NCBI GenBank assembly: GCA_946479745.1
Contig: CAMLGZ010000022.1
Span: 1-64,000 of the forward strand
Direction: 5' to 3'
From: an uncultured Pseudoxanthomonas sp.
Lineage (GTDB): Bacteria; Pseudomonadota; Gammaproteobacteria; Xanthomonadales; Xanthomonadaceae
Length of the DNA stretch: 64,000 bases
Shown here: in pieces, positions 36,301-44,512 of the stretch
Layout of the letters: every line of letters starts with the position of its first letter
How positions within the stretch are numbered: the stretch's first letter is position 1
Translations under genes and position numbers: made by a program
Notes under the pieces: model-generated
The model's database searches: none
Seen by the model: only the letters and a program-made list of their open reading frames with translations
Told to the model about the DNA's origin: nothing

Positions 36301-36430
36301 AATCGATGTCCGGAAAGTTCTGCACCTTCATTGCCAAGAAGCCGCCAATCCCGCCCACGGTCAACAAGATAAAGAGCAGGGTGACGGCGACTGGATTATG
36401 GATTGACCATGTTGATACGTTGAGGTTCAT
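33317..36430 (-). CDS. RND efflux permease (HAE1-like)
   Basis: The protein has 1037 residues, full length for the RND superfamily: a membrane helix near the N-terminus, large periplasmic loop, helices 2-6, a second periplasmic loop, and helices 8-12. The proton-relay pair is in [17 protein letters not shown], and [29 protein letters not shown] carries the second signature. Sequence is nearer to hydrophobe/amphiphile transporters than to metal pumps. The second large loop holds an acidic segment (PDDDEES) near residue 650 that is unusual. It overlaps the adaptor gene by 4 bp; with the OM channel gene it makes a complete tripartite pump. Confidence 0.94.
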   Translation of the reverse strand: [1037 protein letters not shown]

Positions 36431-37560
36431 GGGATGCCCGCCGTCTGCGTCAAAGCTTGGGCGGGTGCTCGCACTACCTTGACCGTGTCCCCTTCGCTGA
36501 GGAAGCTCAGCCCTGAGGCGACAATGGGTTCGGAAGCTGCCAGTCCATCGGTGATTTCCACTTGATCACCCACGCGCCGGCCGATCGAGACCTTGGTCAT
36601 CAGGATTTTGGACAAGGGATCCAGGCGCATGACAAAGCCAAACCCATCGCGTAGCAGCACCGCTTGCTGGGGCACCGTCAATGCCTGCCCTTGTCCTACC
36701 TCAATAAAGCCGCGAGCGAACGCGCCAGCACGGACAGGGCTATTTGCCGGCAAATCCACATAGACCAACCCGTTGTGAGTCTGGGTGTCTATAGAAGGCG
36801 CCACCATTCTCAGGCGACCTTGGATAGGTGCTTGGCCCTGAACACTGATCTGGGCAAGTTGTCCTGGCGCAAGCGAGGCCATGTCCGCCATCGCCACGGT
36901 GCCTCGCCATTCCAGGCGGCCATCCTTGATCAGGCGAAATAGCTCTTGCCCGCCGGGCATTACGGCACCCACGGTGGCGGTGCGCGCGGTGATGATCCCA
37001 TCACTCGGCGCCAGCACGCGGGTCTGTGCAAGCCGGAGGCGATTCCGCTGCTTGACCGCTTTGGCCGCCTCCAGCCTTGCCAAGGCCGTCCGAGCCGCCA
37101 CCACATACTGGTTGACCTGCTGGGCGGACATGGCGCCCGAGGCGTCCAGGCCCTCTGCCCGCCCAGCATTGGCCTGGGCCTCGGCGAGTTGCGCCTCGGC
37201 CTGCGCTACGGCAGCCTGCGCCTCGGCGAGCTCGGCCGCGACCATTTCCGGCTTGAAAACAGCCAATACTTGTCCGCGGCGAACCCGGTCGCCTACATTG
37301 ACCTTGACCTCAATAAGCTGCAAACCCTCTGCCTCGGTGCCTACGCTCGCTTCCTGCCAAGGGGCGATGTTGCCGCTTGCCGCAATCCGTTGGGGGAGCA
37401 CGGAGAGTTGCGCTCGCGTCATGGCCACGGTCAGCACGGGCGTTGCAGCGACCGTCTTGGGGGCGACGTCGCTTCTGAGCCGGAAATACAGCGCTATCAG
37501 CACCGCAACAACGACAATCGCCGCTCCAATTAGGGCGGTCCTGCTTTTCTTTCTATCCAC
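36427..37560 (-). CDS. RND/HlyD-type periplasmic adaptor
   Basis: The protein has 377 residues. A single N-terminal membrane anchor (about 9-26) is followed by barrel-sandwich halves flanking an alpha-helical hairpin rich in Ala, Glu and Gln (ELAEAQAAVAQAEAQLAEAQANAGRAEG), then beta-barrel and membrane-proximal domains. This is the membrane-fusion protein joining the permease to the OM channel. It is the first gene of the operon and overlaps the permease start by 4 bp. It is divergent from eptA; about 400 bp between them hold the promoters. Confidence 0.94.
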   Translation of the reverse strand: MDRKKSRTALIGAAIVVVAVLIALYFRLRSDVAPKTVAATPVLTVAMTRAQLSVLPQRIAASGNIAPWQEASVGTEAEGLQLIEVKVNVGDRVRRGQVLAVFKPEMVAAELAEAQAAVAQAEAQLAEAQANAGRAEGLDASGAMSAQQVNQYVVAARTALARLEAAKAVKQRNRLRLAQTRVLAPSDGIITARTATVGAVMPGGQELFRLIKDGRLEWRGTVAMADMASLAPGQLAQISVQGQAPIQGRLRMVAPSIDTQTHNGLVYVDLPANSPVRAGAFARGFIEVGQGQALTVPQQAVLLRDGFGFVMRLDPLSKILMTKVSIGRRVGDQVEITDGLAASEPIVASGLSFLSEGDTVKVVRAPAQALTQTAGIP

Positions 37561-37611
37561 TAAGAGTCCTTATCAGGGCCATCACGCACGACTTCTGACC
37601 GTGGGCGAATC

Positions 37612-37659
37612 CGGGTCTTCGCGGATGATTGACCTTGAATGTCGTGGAAATGTCGCGCC
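37612..37659 (+). repeat. Direct repeat A flanking eptA (upstream copy)
   Basis: This 48-bp stretch matches 39854-39901 at 40 of 48 positions, in the same orientation, with the core CGTGGAAAT-N-TCGCGCC. The two copies bracket the eptA gene. They could be relics of a mobile repeat or of recombination. Confidence 0.5.
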
Positions 37660-37966
37660 GCTGTGATCGGCGGGACCCGGGCTGCAACCACCAGGACATG
37701 GGTGTTTCGCTAAATGCAAGCGCAGCCCCAGGCCGTCTGAATAGTGCGGATCCCTATAACGGTCTGATAACCAAGAGCCGACCTAGTTACGACATCGAGC
37801 CCCTAGCTTGCTCGGCACGTCTCAATCGTGTCGAACCATGCTCCCCTCAGCCACCACTCGCAAAACAGCCCCCCGCGATGCCTCGGCCTTCGGCGCTGCT
37901 CGCAACGTCGAGTCCAGGTCGGCCACCTCCCTTTTTCATGCGGCGCGATCGTCCTATCTCGCCGTA

Positions 37967-39580
37967 TTGACCTTCAAACGACCAGTGGTCAGTAGCGAGC
38001 TCATGATACTTATGAGCAGCATCACCTTCTCCGTTCTCTTCAATAAAGCATTCTGGTCAAGCGCTGTGCCAAGCCCCTGGATGCAATGGAAGCTCGCACT
38101 CTCGCTCTTCTTGATTCTCACCGCGCTGCACTGCCTCCTTCTTGGGGTCCTCGTGAATCGTTGGATCGCAAAACCAGTGTTGACCGTTTTGCTGCTCACC
38201 ACCGCACTGGCTGCTCATTTCATGAGCACCTATGGCATCTACCTGGACGCAGACATGCTGCGCAATGTGCTGAATACCGACACCAAAGAATCGGGGGAGC
38301 TGATGACGATAAGCTTGCTCGTTCCCGTCGCACTGGCATTACTTCCAGCAGCACTACTTTGGTGGACGAAGATCAAGAGGCGAAGTATCGCCCGAGCGAG
38401 CTTGGTGCGCTTGGCCTTTCTGGCAACGTCTGTGGTCGTGATACTGGTTGGTGTGTTCCTCTCCTCACGCGATTTAAGCTCGTTGCTGCGCAACCAGCGC
38501 GAGATCCGCTACCTCGTTGCGCCCGCGAACTACCTGGTTGCTTTGTCCAAGGTGTTGCTGGCTGCACCACCCGGCAAGAGAGCACCGCTCCTGCCGATTG
38601 GAGAGGATGCAGTGCAAAAGCCGTCGGCAATGGTCAGGAAGCCGCGGTTGGTCGTGCTGGTCGTGGGTGAGACGGTTCGCGCGCAGAACTGGGGCCTCAG
38701 CGGCTATGCCAGGCAGACGACACCCCGACTATCCAGGATTCCTGGTTTGGTTAACTTCAATGATGTTGTTGCCTGCGGCAGCAGCACCGAAGTTTCACTT
38801 CCTTGCATGTTCTCTCCATATGGACGGGCGAACTACGATCAAAAGAAGATTCGCAGCCACCAATCATTACTTCACGTGCTCAACCGCGGCGGAGTTAGAC
38901 CCCTATGGATTGACAATCAGTCAGGTTGCAAGGGAGTCTGTGCCGACCTTCCGTATCTGCATGTCGGCGATGAGCAAGACCCCGCGCTCTGCAACGGCAC
39001 TCGCTGCCTCGATGAAGTTCTAATAAAGACCTTGGCATCCCACCTCGCCCCGGCCAAGGGCGATCGACTGGTTGTATTGCATCAATTGGGAAATCACGGT
39101 CCCAACTACTTCGAAAGGTATCCCGACCGCTTCAAGCGTTTCATGCCTTCGTGCGAGAACCCTGATCTAGGTAAGTGCACTGTTGGCAGTATCGTCAACG
39201 CTTACGACAATGCAGTGCTCTACACAGACCATTTTCTGGCTGAAATAATCTCTCTGCTTGAGGGGCAGTCCCACTACGACGCGGCGATGATCTATGTTTC
39301 CGACCACGGCGAATCTCTAGGTGAGAACGGATTGTTCCTGCACGGCATGCCCTATGCCATAGCCCCAGATGAGCAACTTGAAGTGCCAATGGTTGTTTGG
39401 CTTTCGCGTGCATTTCTACAAACCGAAGCCATTGAAGGGGATTGCCTTCAAAGTGTTGCCAACCGACCCGTAAGCCATGACAACTTATTCTCTTCCATCC
39501 TAGGTCTGCTCGACATAGAGACCACGCTCTATTCCCCACATTTGGACGTATTTCAATCCTGCCGAACTCGTCAGGATTGA
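37967..39580 (+). CDS. eptA: Phosphoethanolamine transferase EptA/MCR family
   Basis: The protein has about 537 residues if it begins at TTG 37967, matching the 540-550-residue family. An ATG at 37838 would add 43 polar residues not typical of the family. The N-terminal part has five membrane helices (ITFSVLFNKAFWSS onward). The periplasmic alkaline-phosphatase-like domain has the Glu zinc ligand in VVGETVRAQNWGLSGY, nucleophile Thr in STEVSLPCMFS (T274 from TTG), and YVSDHGESLGENGLFLHG with Asp/His ligands. It transfers phosphoethanolamine to lipid A, lowering negative charge and polymyxin binding. Cys residues suggest disulfides as in EptA. Confidence 0.93.
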   Translation: MTFKRPVVSSELMILMSSITFSVLFNKAFWSSAVPSPWMQWKLALSLFLILTALHCLLLGVLVNRWIAKPVLTVLLLTTALAAHFMSTYGIYLDADMLRNVLNTDTKESGELMTISLLVPVALALLPAALLWWTKIKRRSIARASLVRLAFLATSVVVILVGVFLSSRDLSSLLRNQREIRYLVAPANYLVALSKVLLAAPPGKRAPLLPIGEDAVQKPSAMVRKPRLVVLVVGETVRAQNWGLSGYARQTTPRLSRIPGLVNFNDVVACGSSTEVSLPCMFSPYGRANYDQKKIRSHQSLLHVLNRGGVRPLWIDNQSGCKGVCADLPYLHVGDEQDPALCNGTRCLDEVLIKTLASHLAPAKGDRLVVLHQLGNHGPNYFERYPDRFKRFMPSCENPDLGKCTVGSIVNAYDNAVLYTDHFLAEIISLLEGQSHYDAAMIYVSDHGESLGENGLFLHGMPYAIAPDEQLEVPMVVWLSRAFLQTEAIEGDCLQSVANRPVSHDNLFSSILGLLDIETTLYSPHLDVFQSCRTRQD

Positions 39581-40139
39581 TTCTCACAGACAGTAGGCGG
39601 AAGTTGTCAAATCGTTCAAAAGCGATGCCTCAGGCGTTCCCCAAAGAATCCGCGCGGCCAAGCACACATTCCTCTGTCATACGATTGCTTTCAACAAGCT
39701 CGGGCGCTTTTGTACTCAGCTGGGCAGCCACCTTCGTCGTTGCCGAGCCCGGCGGATCGAACCACGCTCCGTTCATCGCGATTCGGCGTTTTTCATCTGC
39801 ACTTGTTTCCTTGGCCGGGGTTGCCGCGCGGCGTACTGCACCAGACGCGGGTTCGGGTCTTGGACGATGATCGGCCTTGGATGCCGTGGAAATTTCGCGC
39901 CTCACCAAACTCAAGGCGCGCGCACGAGATGAATCGGTCGAGAAAATGCTTGGCACAAGTAGCCGCATCGCGGCGTGCCGGTCGTAACCATCCGTCAAGA
40001 ACGGTTCGGACCGAATAAAGCCCGGGTGCGCATCGCGCAGTGGCTCGAACGCGTCACCCGCCCGGTAATGAACGACGCGCGATACGAACGTACGACGCCG
40101 AATCCGGATTGAAGTGGTGCTTAGAGGGCCCGGTGCCCT
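39581..40139. other. 559-bp gene-free stretch after eptA
   Basis: No convincing gene is seen; the short frames here lack start signals and recognisable motifs. It contains the downstream copy of the direct repeat (39854-39901) and no clear terminator. Base composition rises again toward the DUF2242 gene. It may be a decayed remnant joining acquired DNA to the resident chromosome. Confidence 0.4.
39854..39901 (+). repeat. Direct repeat A flanking eptA (downstream copy)
   Basis: Matches 37612-37659 at 40 of 48 positions (see upstream copy). Confidence 0.5.
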
Positions 40140-40751
40140 TTACTGTTTTTGCGTGACCGGATCGGGCGGGCCTTCCGGCTCCGGCGGGGGCGGTGCGTCG
40201 GCCGGAGTGCCGGGCAAGTAGAACGTCACGCGGTCGAATAGGCGGCGGTAGAAGTCCTGGTTCTGCACGGTATTGCTGCCGACCCGCACCAGGTTGGCGT
40301 TGCTGGCGCCGATGGGGATCGGCAGCGACACCGAGCCGATCATGCTCACGCCGACGCTGGCCGAATTGGACTGCGACTTGAGGGCGTAAAGATCCTGCAC
40401 GGCGTTGATGAAGACGATCGAACCACCATCGGACTGCGGCACGCAGGTCGTGAGCACCTTGAGCTGCGTGTGCACATCGGCCTGGGGCTGGAAGTTCTTG
40501 ATTGCCTCCACCGTGCCCGGGGCCATCTTGCCGATCACATAGCCCTGCCCCAGCAACGCGCGCCTGGTGGCTTCGCAGGCAGTGGACGGCGGCACCGTAT
40601 AACTCCGCGAATAGGTGTCTTCGGCACCGAAGGTCTCGCCCAAGGGCGCCGGCTCTTCTTTTTTAGTCTGGCTTGAGCCGCAGGCGGTCAGCGATGCCAC
40701 CAGGATGAGCGCGAGTGCGACGGATCGGGAGAACGAGTTGGCGGACGACAT
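40140..40751 (-). CDS. DUF2242-family lipoprotein
   Basis: The protein has 203 residues. A lipoprotein signal ends with lipobox LTAC (C24), followed by a Lys/Glu-rich linker. The conserved domain (FGAEDTYSRSYTVPPSTACEATRRALLGQGYVI) is that of DUF2242, found in outer-membrane lipoproteins of gamma- and betaproteobacteria. The C-terminus is Pro-rich with a final PDPVTQKQ. Function is unknown. It stands alone, about 390 bp or more from its neighbours, with its own promoter presumably upstream of 40751. Confidence 0.85.
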   Translation of the reverse strand: MSSANSFSRSVALALILVASLTACGSSQTKKEEPAPLGETFGAEDTYSRSYTVPPSTACEATRRALLGQGYVIGKMAPGTVEAIKNFQPQADVHTQLKVLTTCVPQSDGGSIVFINAVQDLYALKSQSNSASVGVSMIGSVSLPIPIGASNANLVRVGSNTVQNQDFYRRLFDRVTFYLPGTPADAPPPPEPEGPPDPVTQKQ

Positions 40752-40985
40752 GGAAATATCCGGCTTTCAGGATAACGCCCGAGTGTAGCCACGGCGCGTG
40801 CAAGACACCTGAACGCGGCATCACGTGAAACAAATGAAATGGCGACGCATGGTTCGCTCAGGGCCGGAAGGCGCCGCTGAATTGAGACTGCTCAGGCCCG
40901 CCTCCCACCCAGGTGGGGTTTTCGGGCCTTGATACGTCTTGTTCCCCAGCAATCCCTGTTTTGACCGGCGGCACAAGGAGCAGAC

Positions 40986-41522
40986 GTGGAAGCCCGAGAA
41001 CTACTGCGCGCGGACGAGTTCCGCTATCGCCGTCTTCGCCTGGAAGCGGCCAACGAGACTTCCTGGCAACGCACCGGTGCGCTGCAGAAAGAGCTCGAGC
41101 TTTTCGAGCAAAGCGACGATGGCGCCATTGCCGCCTACGATGCACAAGGCACTCGTGTCTGGGGCGCCTTTCATGAAAGGCACCTGGTCGGAGCTGTCGG
41201 CTTGTCGCTGGTCCCGCACAGTGCAGGCATGCGGCAGCTCTGGCTATGGGGACTGTATGTCACACCCCGGTTCCGCGGCACGCCAGCCTCGCGCTGCCTG
41301 ATGACCGTCGTCCAGGACTGGAGCGAGCAGCACTTTCCCGGCGCCGTCATCACCGGTGCCTATCACCGCGACAACCGCCATGCCCGGCAGTGGGTCGAAC
41401 GCTTCGGGTTCCGACCCTCTCCCCGGCAGGCCGAAGCAAAGCGCACCGGCCTGATCACGGCCGGGGAAGTGGTGGTGGAGTGCAACAGCCGCAGCGTCCG
41501 GCAGGTTCATAGCCATGCATAA
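40986..41522 (+). CDS. GNAT-family N-acetyltransferase
   Basis: The protein has 178 residues from a GTG at 40986 preceded by AAGGAG (5-nt spacing), a strong start. The GNAT core is recognisable: LVGAVGLSLVP, LWLWGLYVTPRFRGTPASRCL (acetyl-CoA-binding motif A, with R-G-x-x-x-S in place of the usual R-G-x-G), then ITGAYHRDNRHARQWVERFGF. The substrate cannot be told from sequence. It is a single-gene unit, convergent with the esterase gene and followed by a repeat arm. Confidence 0.85.
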   Translation: MEARELLRADEFRYRRLRLEAANETSWQRTGALQKELELFEQSDDGAIAAYDAQGTRVWGAFHERHLVGAVGLSLVPHSAGMRQLWLWGLYVTPRFRGTPASRCLMTVVQDWSEQHFPGAVITGAYHRDNRHARQWVERFGFRPSPRQAEAKRTGLITAGEVVVECNSRSVRQVHSHA

Positions 41523-41555
41523 GAATGGTCTGCGGCTGTTTGCGCTTGTGTGGAA

Positions 41556-41637
41556 GGAACCATAAGTTGGCTGCCTGGCGAAGAAGCTGACATCCCCCTT
41601 CACCGAACCGATAAGTAAACCCGACCCCGTTCTTGGA
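41556..41637 (+). repeat. Solo arm of the palindromic GACCCCG/GATAAGTAAACC element
   Basis: The stretch from GGAACCATAAGTTGG to GACCCCGTTCTTGG closely matches 44337-44356 joined to 44381-44437. It lacks the opposite arm and the 24-bp inner duplication seen in the full element, so it looks like a deletion derivative or solo insertion. Confidence 0.65.
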
Positions 41638-41712
41638 GGTTCACTTTGGGTCGGTAGCGGACGCTGCCGGGACCAGACCGGTCGCGTGGTAGTCAGTGGC
41701 CGCTAACGGCCA

Positions 41713-42663
41713 TCAGCTGCCACTCGAAGGAATCATGCCAATCGACCTCAGCCATACTTCGGCTAGCCGCGGCCAGTCGGTGATCGGGAATTTCGATCGG
41801 CGCAGACCGAATGCATGGCCTCCTCCTGCGTAGATGTGCATCTCTGCAGGCACTCCGGCCTTCCGAAGCGCGGCGTAGTAGACCAGCGACTGATTCACGC
41901 CATCCGTGTAGTCGTCTTGCGCCTGCAGCAGGAACGTCGGCGGAGCGTCGCCGGAAACCGGAACGTTCGGGTTCAACTTGTCGTCATTGGTTGCAAGGCG
42001 CCCCGGGTAAACGGCGATAGCGAAGTCCGGCCGGGCGCTTTCCTTATCGGCAGCGTCTACGGGTGAATACAGGCGGCTCTTGAATCGCGTACTGGTCTGC
42101 GCCACCAGGTAGCCGCCGGCCGAGAAGCCCACAACGCCTACTTTGTGCGGGTCGATATTCCATTCCCTGGCGTGAAACCGCACCATCCCTATCGCTCTTT
42201 GTGCGTCTTCCAGCGCCAAAGTGGATTCCGTATAAAGGTCTGGATAGCAACCACATCGCCAGCTGTAAGGCGCGCTGGGGACACGATATTTCAACAGCAC
42301 GCACGTAATTCCCTGATCGTTCAACCAGTCGCAGACCTCAGTGCCTTCAAGGTCCATAGCCAACACCTGGAAGCCGCCACCCGGAAACACCACGGCGGCG
42401 GTTCCCGTATTCCTCTTTTTAGGCGCATAGACCGTGATGGTAGGGCGGGTCACATTGGTAATCGCCTTCCATGGTCTGCCCGCGACCATAGGGTCCGTTC
42501 TGGACGTCTCGATTTCCGGGCCCGGTACGGGCTGAGCATCCGGGGCTGTTCCAGGCCACAACGGCAATTGCGTATGTCCGCCGGCAGGTTCCCAACCCAC
42601 TGATTGCGCATGTGCGCCTCCGCTCAGGCCCAGCAGAAATAGAACAGTCGTCCACACTCTCAC
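41713..42663 (-). CDS. Exported alpha/beta hydrolase (carbohydrate-esterase-like)
   Basis: The protein has 316 residues. A signal peptide ends at AHAQ (about residue 20). The fold has PGGGF (94-98) at the oxyanion position in place of HGGG, nucleophile S181 in VGFSAGG, and a late His in GGGHAFGLR. This arrangement is seen in acetyl-xylan-esterase-like and endo-xylanase-associated esterases. The start gives a TGxAQ-type signal. It could deacetylate plant polysaccharides, fitting the glycosidase loci in the window, but direct links are lacking. It is divergent from the serine protease gene. Confidence 0.82.
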   Translation of the reverse strand: MRVWTTVLFLLGLSGGAHAQSVGWEPAGGHTQLPLWPGTAPDAQPVPGPEIETSRTDPMVAGRPWKAITNVTRPTITVYAPKKRNTGTAAVVFPGGGFQVLAMDLEGTEVCDWLNDQGITCVLLKYRVPSAPYSWRCGCYPDLYTESTLALEDAQRAIGMVRFHAREWNIDPHKVGVVGFSAGGYLVAQTSTRFKSRLYSPVDAADKESARPDFAIAVYPGRLATNDDKLNPNVPVSGDAPPTFLLQAQDDYTDGVNQSLVYYAALRKAGVPAEMHIYAGGGHAFGLRRSKFPITDWPRLAEVWLRSIGMIPSSGS

Positions 42664-42948
42664 GGCCCCATCTCTCCATGGGCGATCACGCCCGCATCAT
42701 TTAGAAACAACGCTAGCAGAACTCGTCCTGCTTGCGCGGATGCAGAGTCACGCGCCGATGGCCGCGTGGCCGTCTGCTTTCGGCCAATGACAGACACGCG
42801 ATCGCGTAGACGGGCCGTGTGAACGCACTTAACGAATGCCCTTCCTATCTATGCAAGCATCCGCCGACCGGGCCCACCTCGCGAGCTGCCACCCCGTCGA
42901 CGGGCGGCCGGTCCTGCAACTTGGTTCCACCCAACTGGAGATCTGCAG

Positions 42949-44169
42949 ATGCAAAAGTTCGCTTCCTGGGCCAAACGCGGCCTGCTCGTGCTTTCCCCGC
43001 TTCCGCTCGTTTTCGCCATGACCGCTTCTGCGGTCGGACCCGCCGACAACATGTCCCCTACCCTTCGTGCCGCGATGCAGCGTGACCTGGGCCTGACGTC
43101 GGCCCAGCTGTCGCAATACCTGAAGATCGAACGTCTCGCGGAGCTGCAATCCAAGCAACTGGCCACGGCGCAGGGCCGCAAGTTCGCCGGCAGCTGGATC
43201 GAGCGCCAGACCGATGGCACCTTCAAACTGGTGGTCGCGACCACCTCCGGTTTCCCGCAGAAAGGCCCCGCCGGCGTCGAGTTCCGCACCGCGCGCAACC
43301 CCATCGCCGACCTGGCCGCCTCCAAGGCCCAGCTCGACACGATGGTCGAGCGCGGCGGCAAGGTGCCGAACGGCGTGTACAGCTGGTACGTCGACCTGCC
43401 GAGCAACACCCTGGTGGTCGGCATCGGCAAGGGCAAAGAGAACGCTGGCATCGACTTCATCGCCGCCAGCGGCGCCAATGCCGACCATGTGCGCTTCGTC
43501 GTCGAGGAAGAGCAGGCCAGCAAGCGCGCCGCGCTGAAGGGCGGCCTTGGCTACCTGCGCAATCCGGGTGACGGCTACCTGTATGCCTGCTCGATCGGTT
43601 TCAACGCCCTCAAGGGCAGCACGCCGGTCTACGTGAGCGCGGGGCACTGCGGCGACTCCGGCGAGCCGGTGTATCAGGAACTCAGCCCGCAGTGGACGCT
43701 CGGGCCGCAGATCGGCACGTTCACCGCATCGAGCTTTCCGCAGCCCGGCCAATCCGGCCCCGACTATTCCTATGTGACGATTTCCGGCAGCAACACGCAG
43801 GTGGCGAGCGTCTACGGCTGGACCACCGCCGATGTCGTCGTCAAGGGCAGCACCGCCGGCGGCGTCGGCACGGCGATCTGCCGCTCCGGCCGCACCTCGG
43901 GCTGGAAGTGCGGGACCATCGACCAGGTGGACGTGAGCGTCAACTACAGCACCGGCGAAACCATCACGCACGTCAACCGCACTACGGCCTGCTCCGAAGG
44001 CGGCGACTCCGGCGGCTCGTTCATCACCGGTCCCGGCCAGGCGCAGGGCGTGCTTTCGGGCGGAAGCGGTAGCTGCAAGGGCAAACTCCCGAACAACCGC
44101 ACCCGCAGCTACTTCCAGCCGCTCAACCCGATCCTGTCGGCCTATGGGCTCACGCTGAAGACCGGTTGA
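42949..44169 (+). CDS. Secreted alpha-lytic-type serine protease (S1E) with pro-region
   Basis: The protein has 406 residues. A signal peptide (about 1-28, MTASAVG) precedes a pro-region to about residue 196 of alpha-lytic protease type, which acts as folding chaperone and inhibitor. The mature domain (about 197-406) has the triad H233 (SAGHCGDSG), D272 (GPDYSYV) and S354 (EGGDSGGSF), and cysteines at 214/234, 311/321 and 348/376 that fit three disulfides. Ribosome-binding site GGAG lies just upstream. The 406-residue prepro form is close to Lysobacter alpha-lytic protease. A strong terminator follows. It would degrade extracellular proteins, for example the protein parts of wall glycoproteins. 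Confidence 0.93.
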   Translation: MQKFASWAKRGLLVLSPLPLVFAMTASAVGPADNMSPTLRAAMQRDLGLTSAQLSQYLKIERLAELQSKQLATAQGRKFAGSWIERQTDGTFKLVVATTSGFPQKGPAGVEFRTARNPIADLAASKAQLDTMVERGGKVPNGVYSWYVDLPSNTLVVGIGKGKENAGIDFIAASGANADHVRFVVEEEQASKRAALKGGLGYLRNPGDGYLYACSIGFNALKGSTPVYVSAGHCGDSGEPVYQELSPQWTLGPQIGTFTASSFPQPGQSGPDYSYVTISGSNTQVASVYGWTTADVVVKGSTAGGVGTAICRSGRTSGWKCGTIDQVDVSVNYSTGETITHVNRTTACSEGGDSGGSFITGPGQAQGVLSGGSGSCKGKLPNNRTRSYFQPLNPILSAYGLTLKTG

Positions 44170-44193
44170 TTCCATTGCGCACCGCAAATGGAA

Positions 44194-44221
44194 ACGCCCC
44201 GGTTTCCCCGGGGCGTTTTTG
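44194..44221 (+). terminator. Rho-independent terminator of the protease gene
   Basis: ACGCCCCGG (44194-44202) pairs perfectly with CCGGGGCGT (44208-44216), loop TTTCC, then a T-run (44216-44221). Confidence 0.9.
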
Positions 44222-44244
44222 TATGGGGAAAACAGGGAAGAAAA

Positions 44245-44433
44245 CGGGGTCAGGTTTACTTATCAGAGCCGTGTCGAAGGGGACGTCAGCTTCGCCAGGC
44301 GGCCAACTTATCGCTCCTGCACAACACATTGTGGGAGGAACCATAAGTTGGCCGCCCTTGTGAGGCACGAGTTGGCCGCCTGGCGAAGAAGCTGACGTCC
44401 CCTTCATGGACCCGATAAGTAAACCCGACCCCG
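44245..44433. repeat. Long imperfect palindromic element (MITE/REP-like)
   Basis: Left arm 44245-44310 (starting CGGGGTCAGGTTTACTTATC) is the reverse complement of right arm 44370-44433 (ending AAGTAAACCCGACCCCG) with few mismatches over about 64 bp. An inner pair (44298-44311 with 44343-44356, GGCGGCCAACTTAT) and a 24-bp duplication of AGTTGGCCGCC add further folding. No gene is inside. A solo arm is at 41556-41637. The GGGGTCAG start is like repeats mobilised by REP-associated tyrosine transposases, but no transposase is present here. Confidence 0.8.
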
Positions 44434-44512
44434 TTCTTGAAGACACCCATAAGCGGCCGCTCAATCCTGCGTTCGGCCCGGTTGCAACGAAACGGCTGAC
44501 CGTATCGCAACC

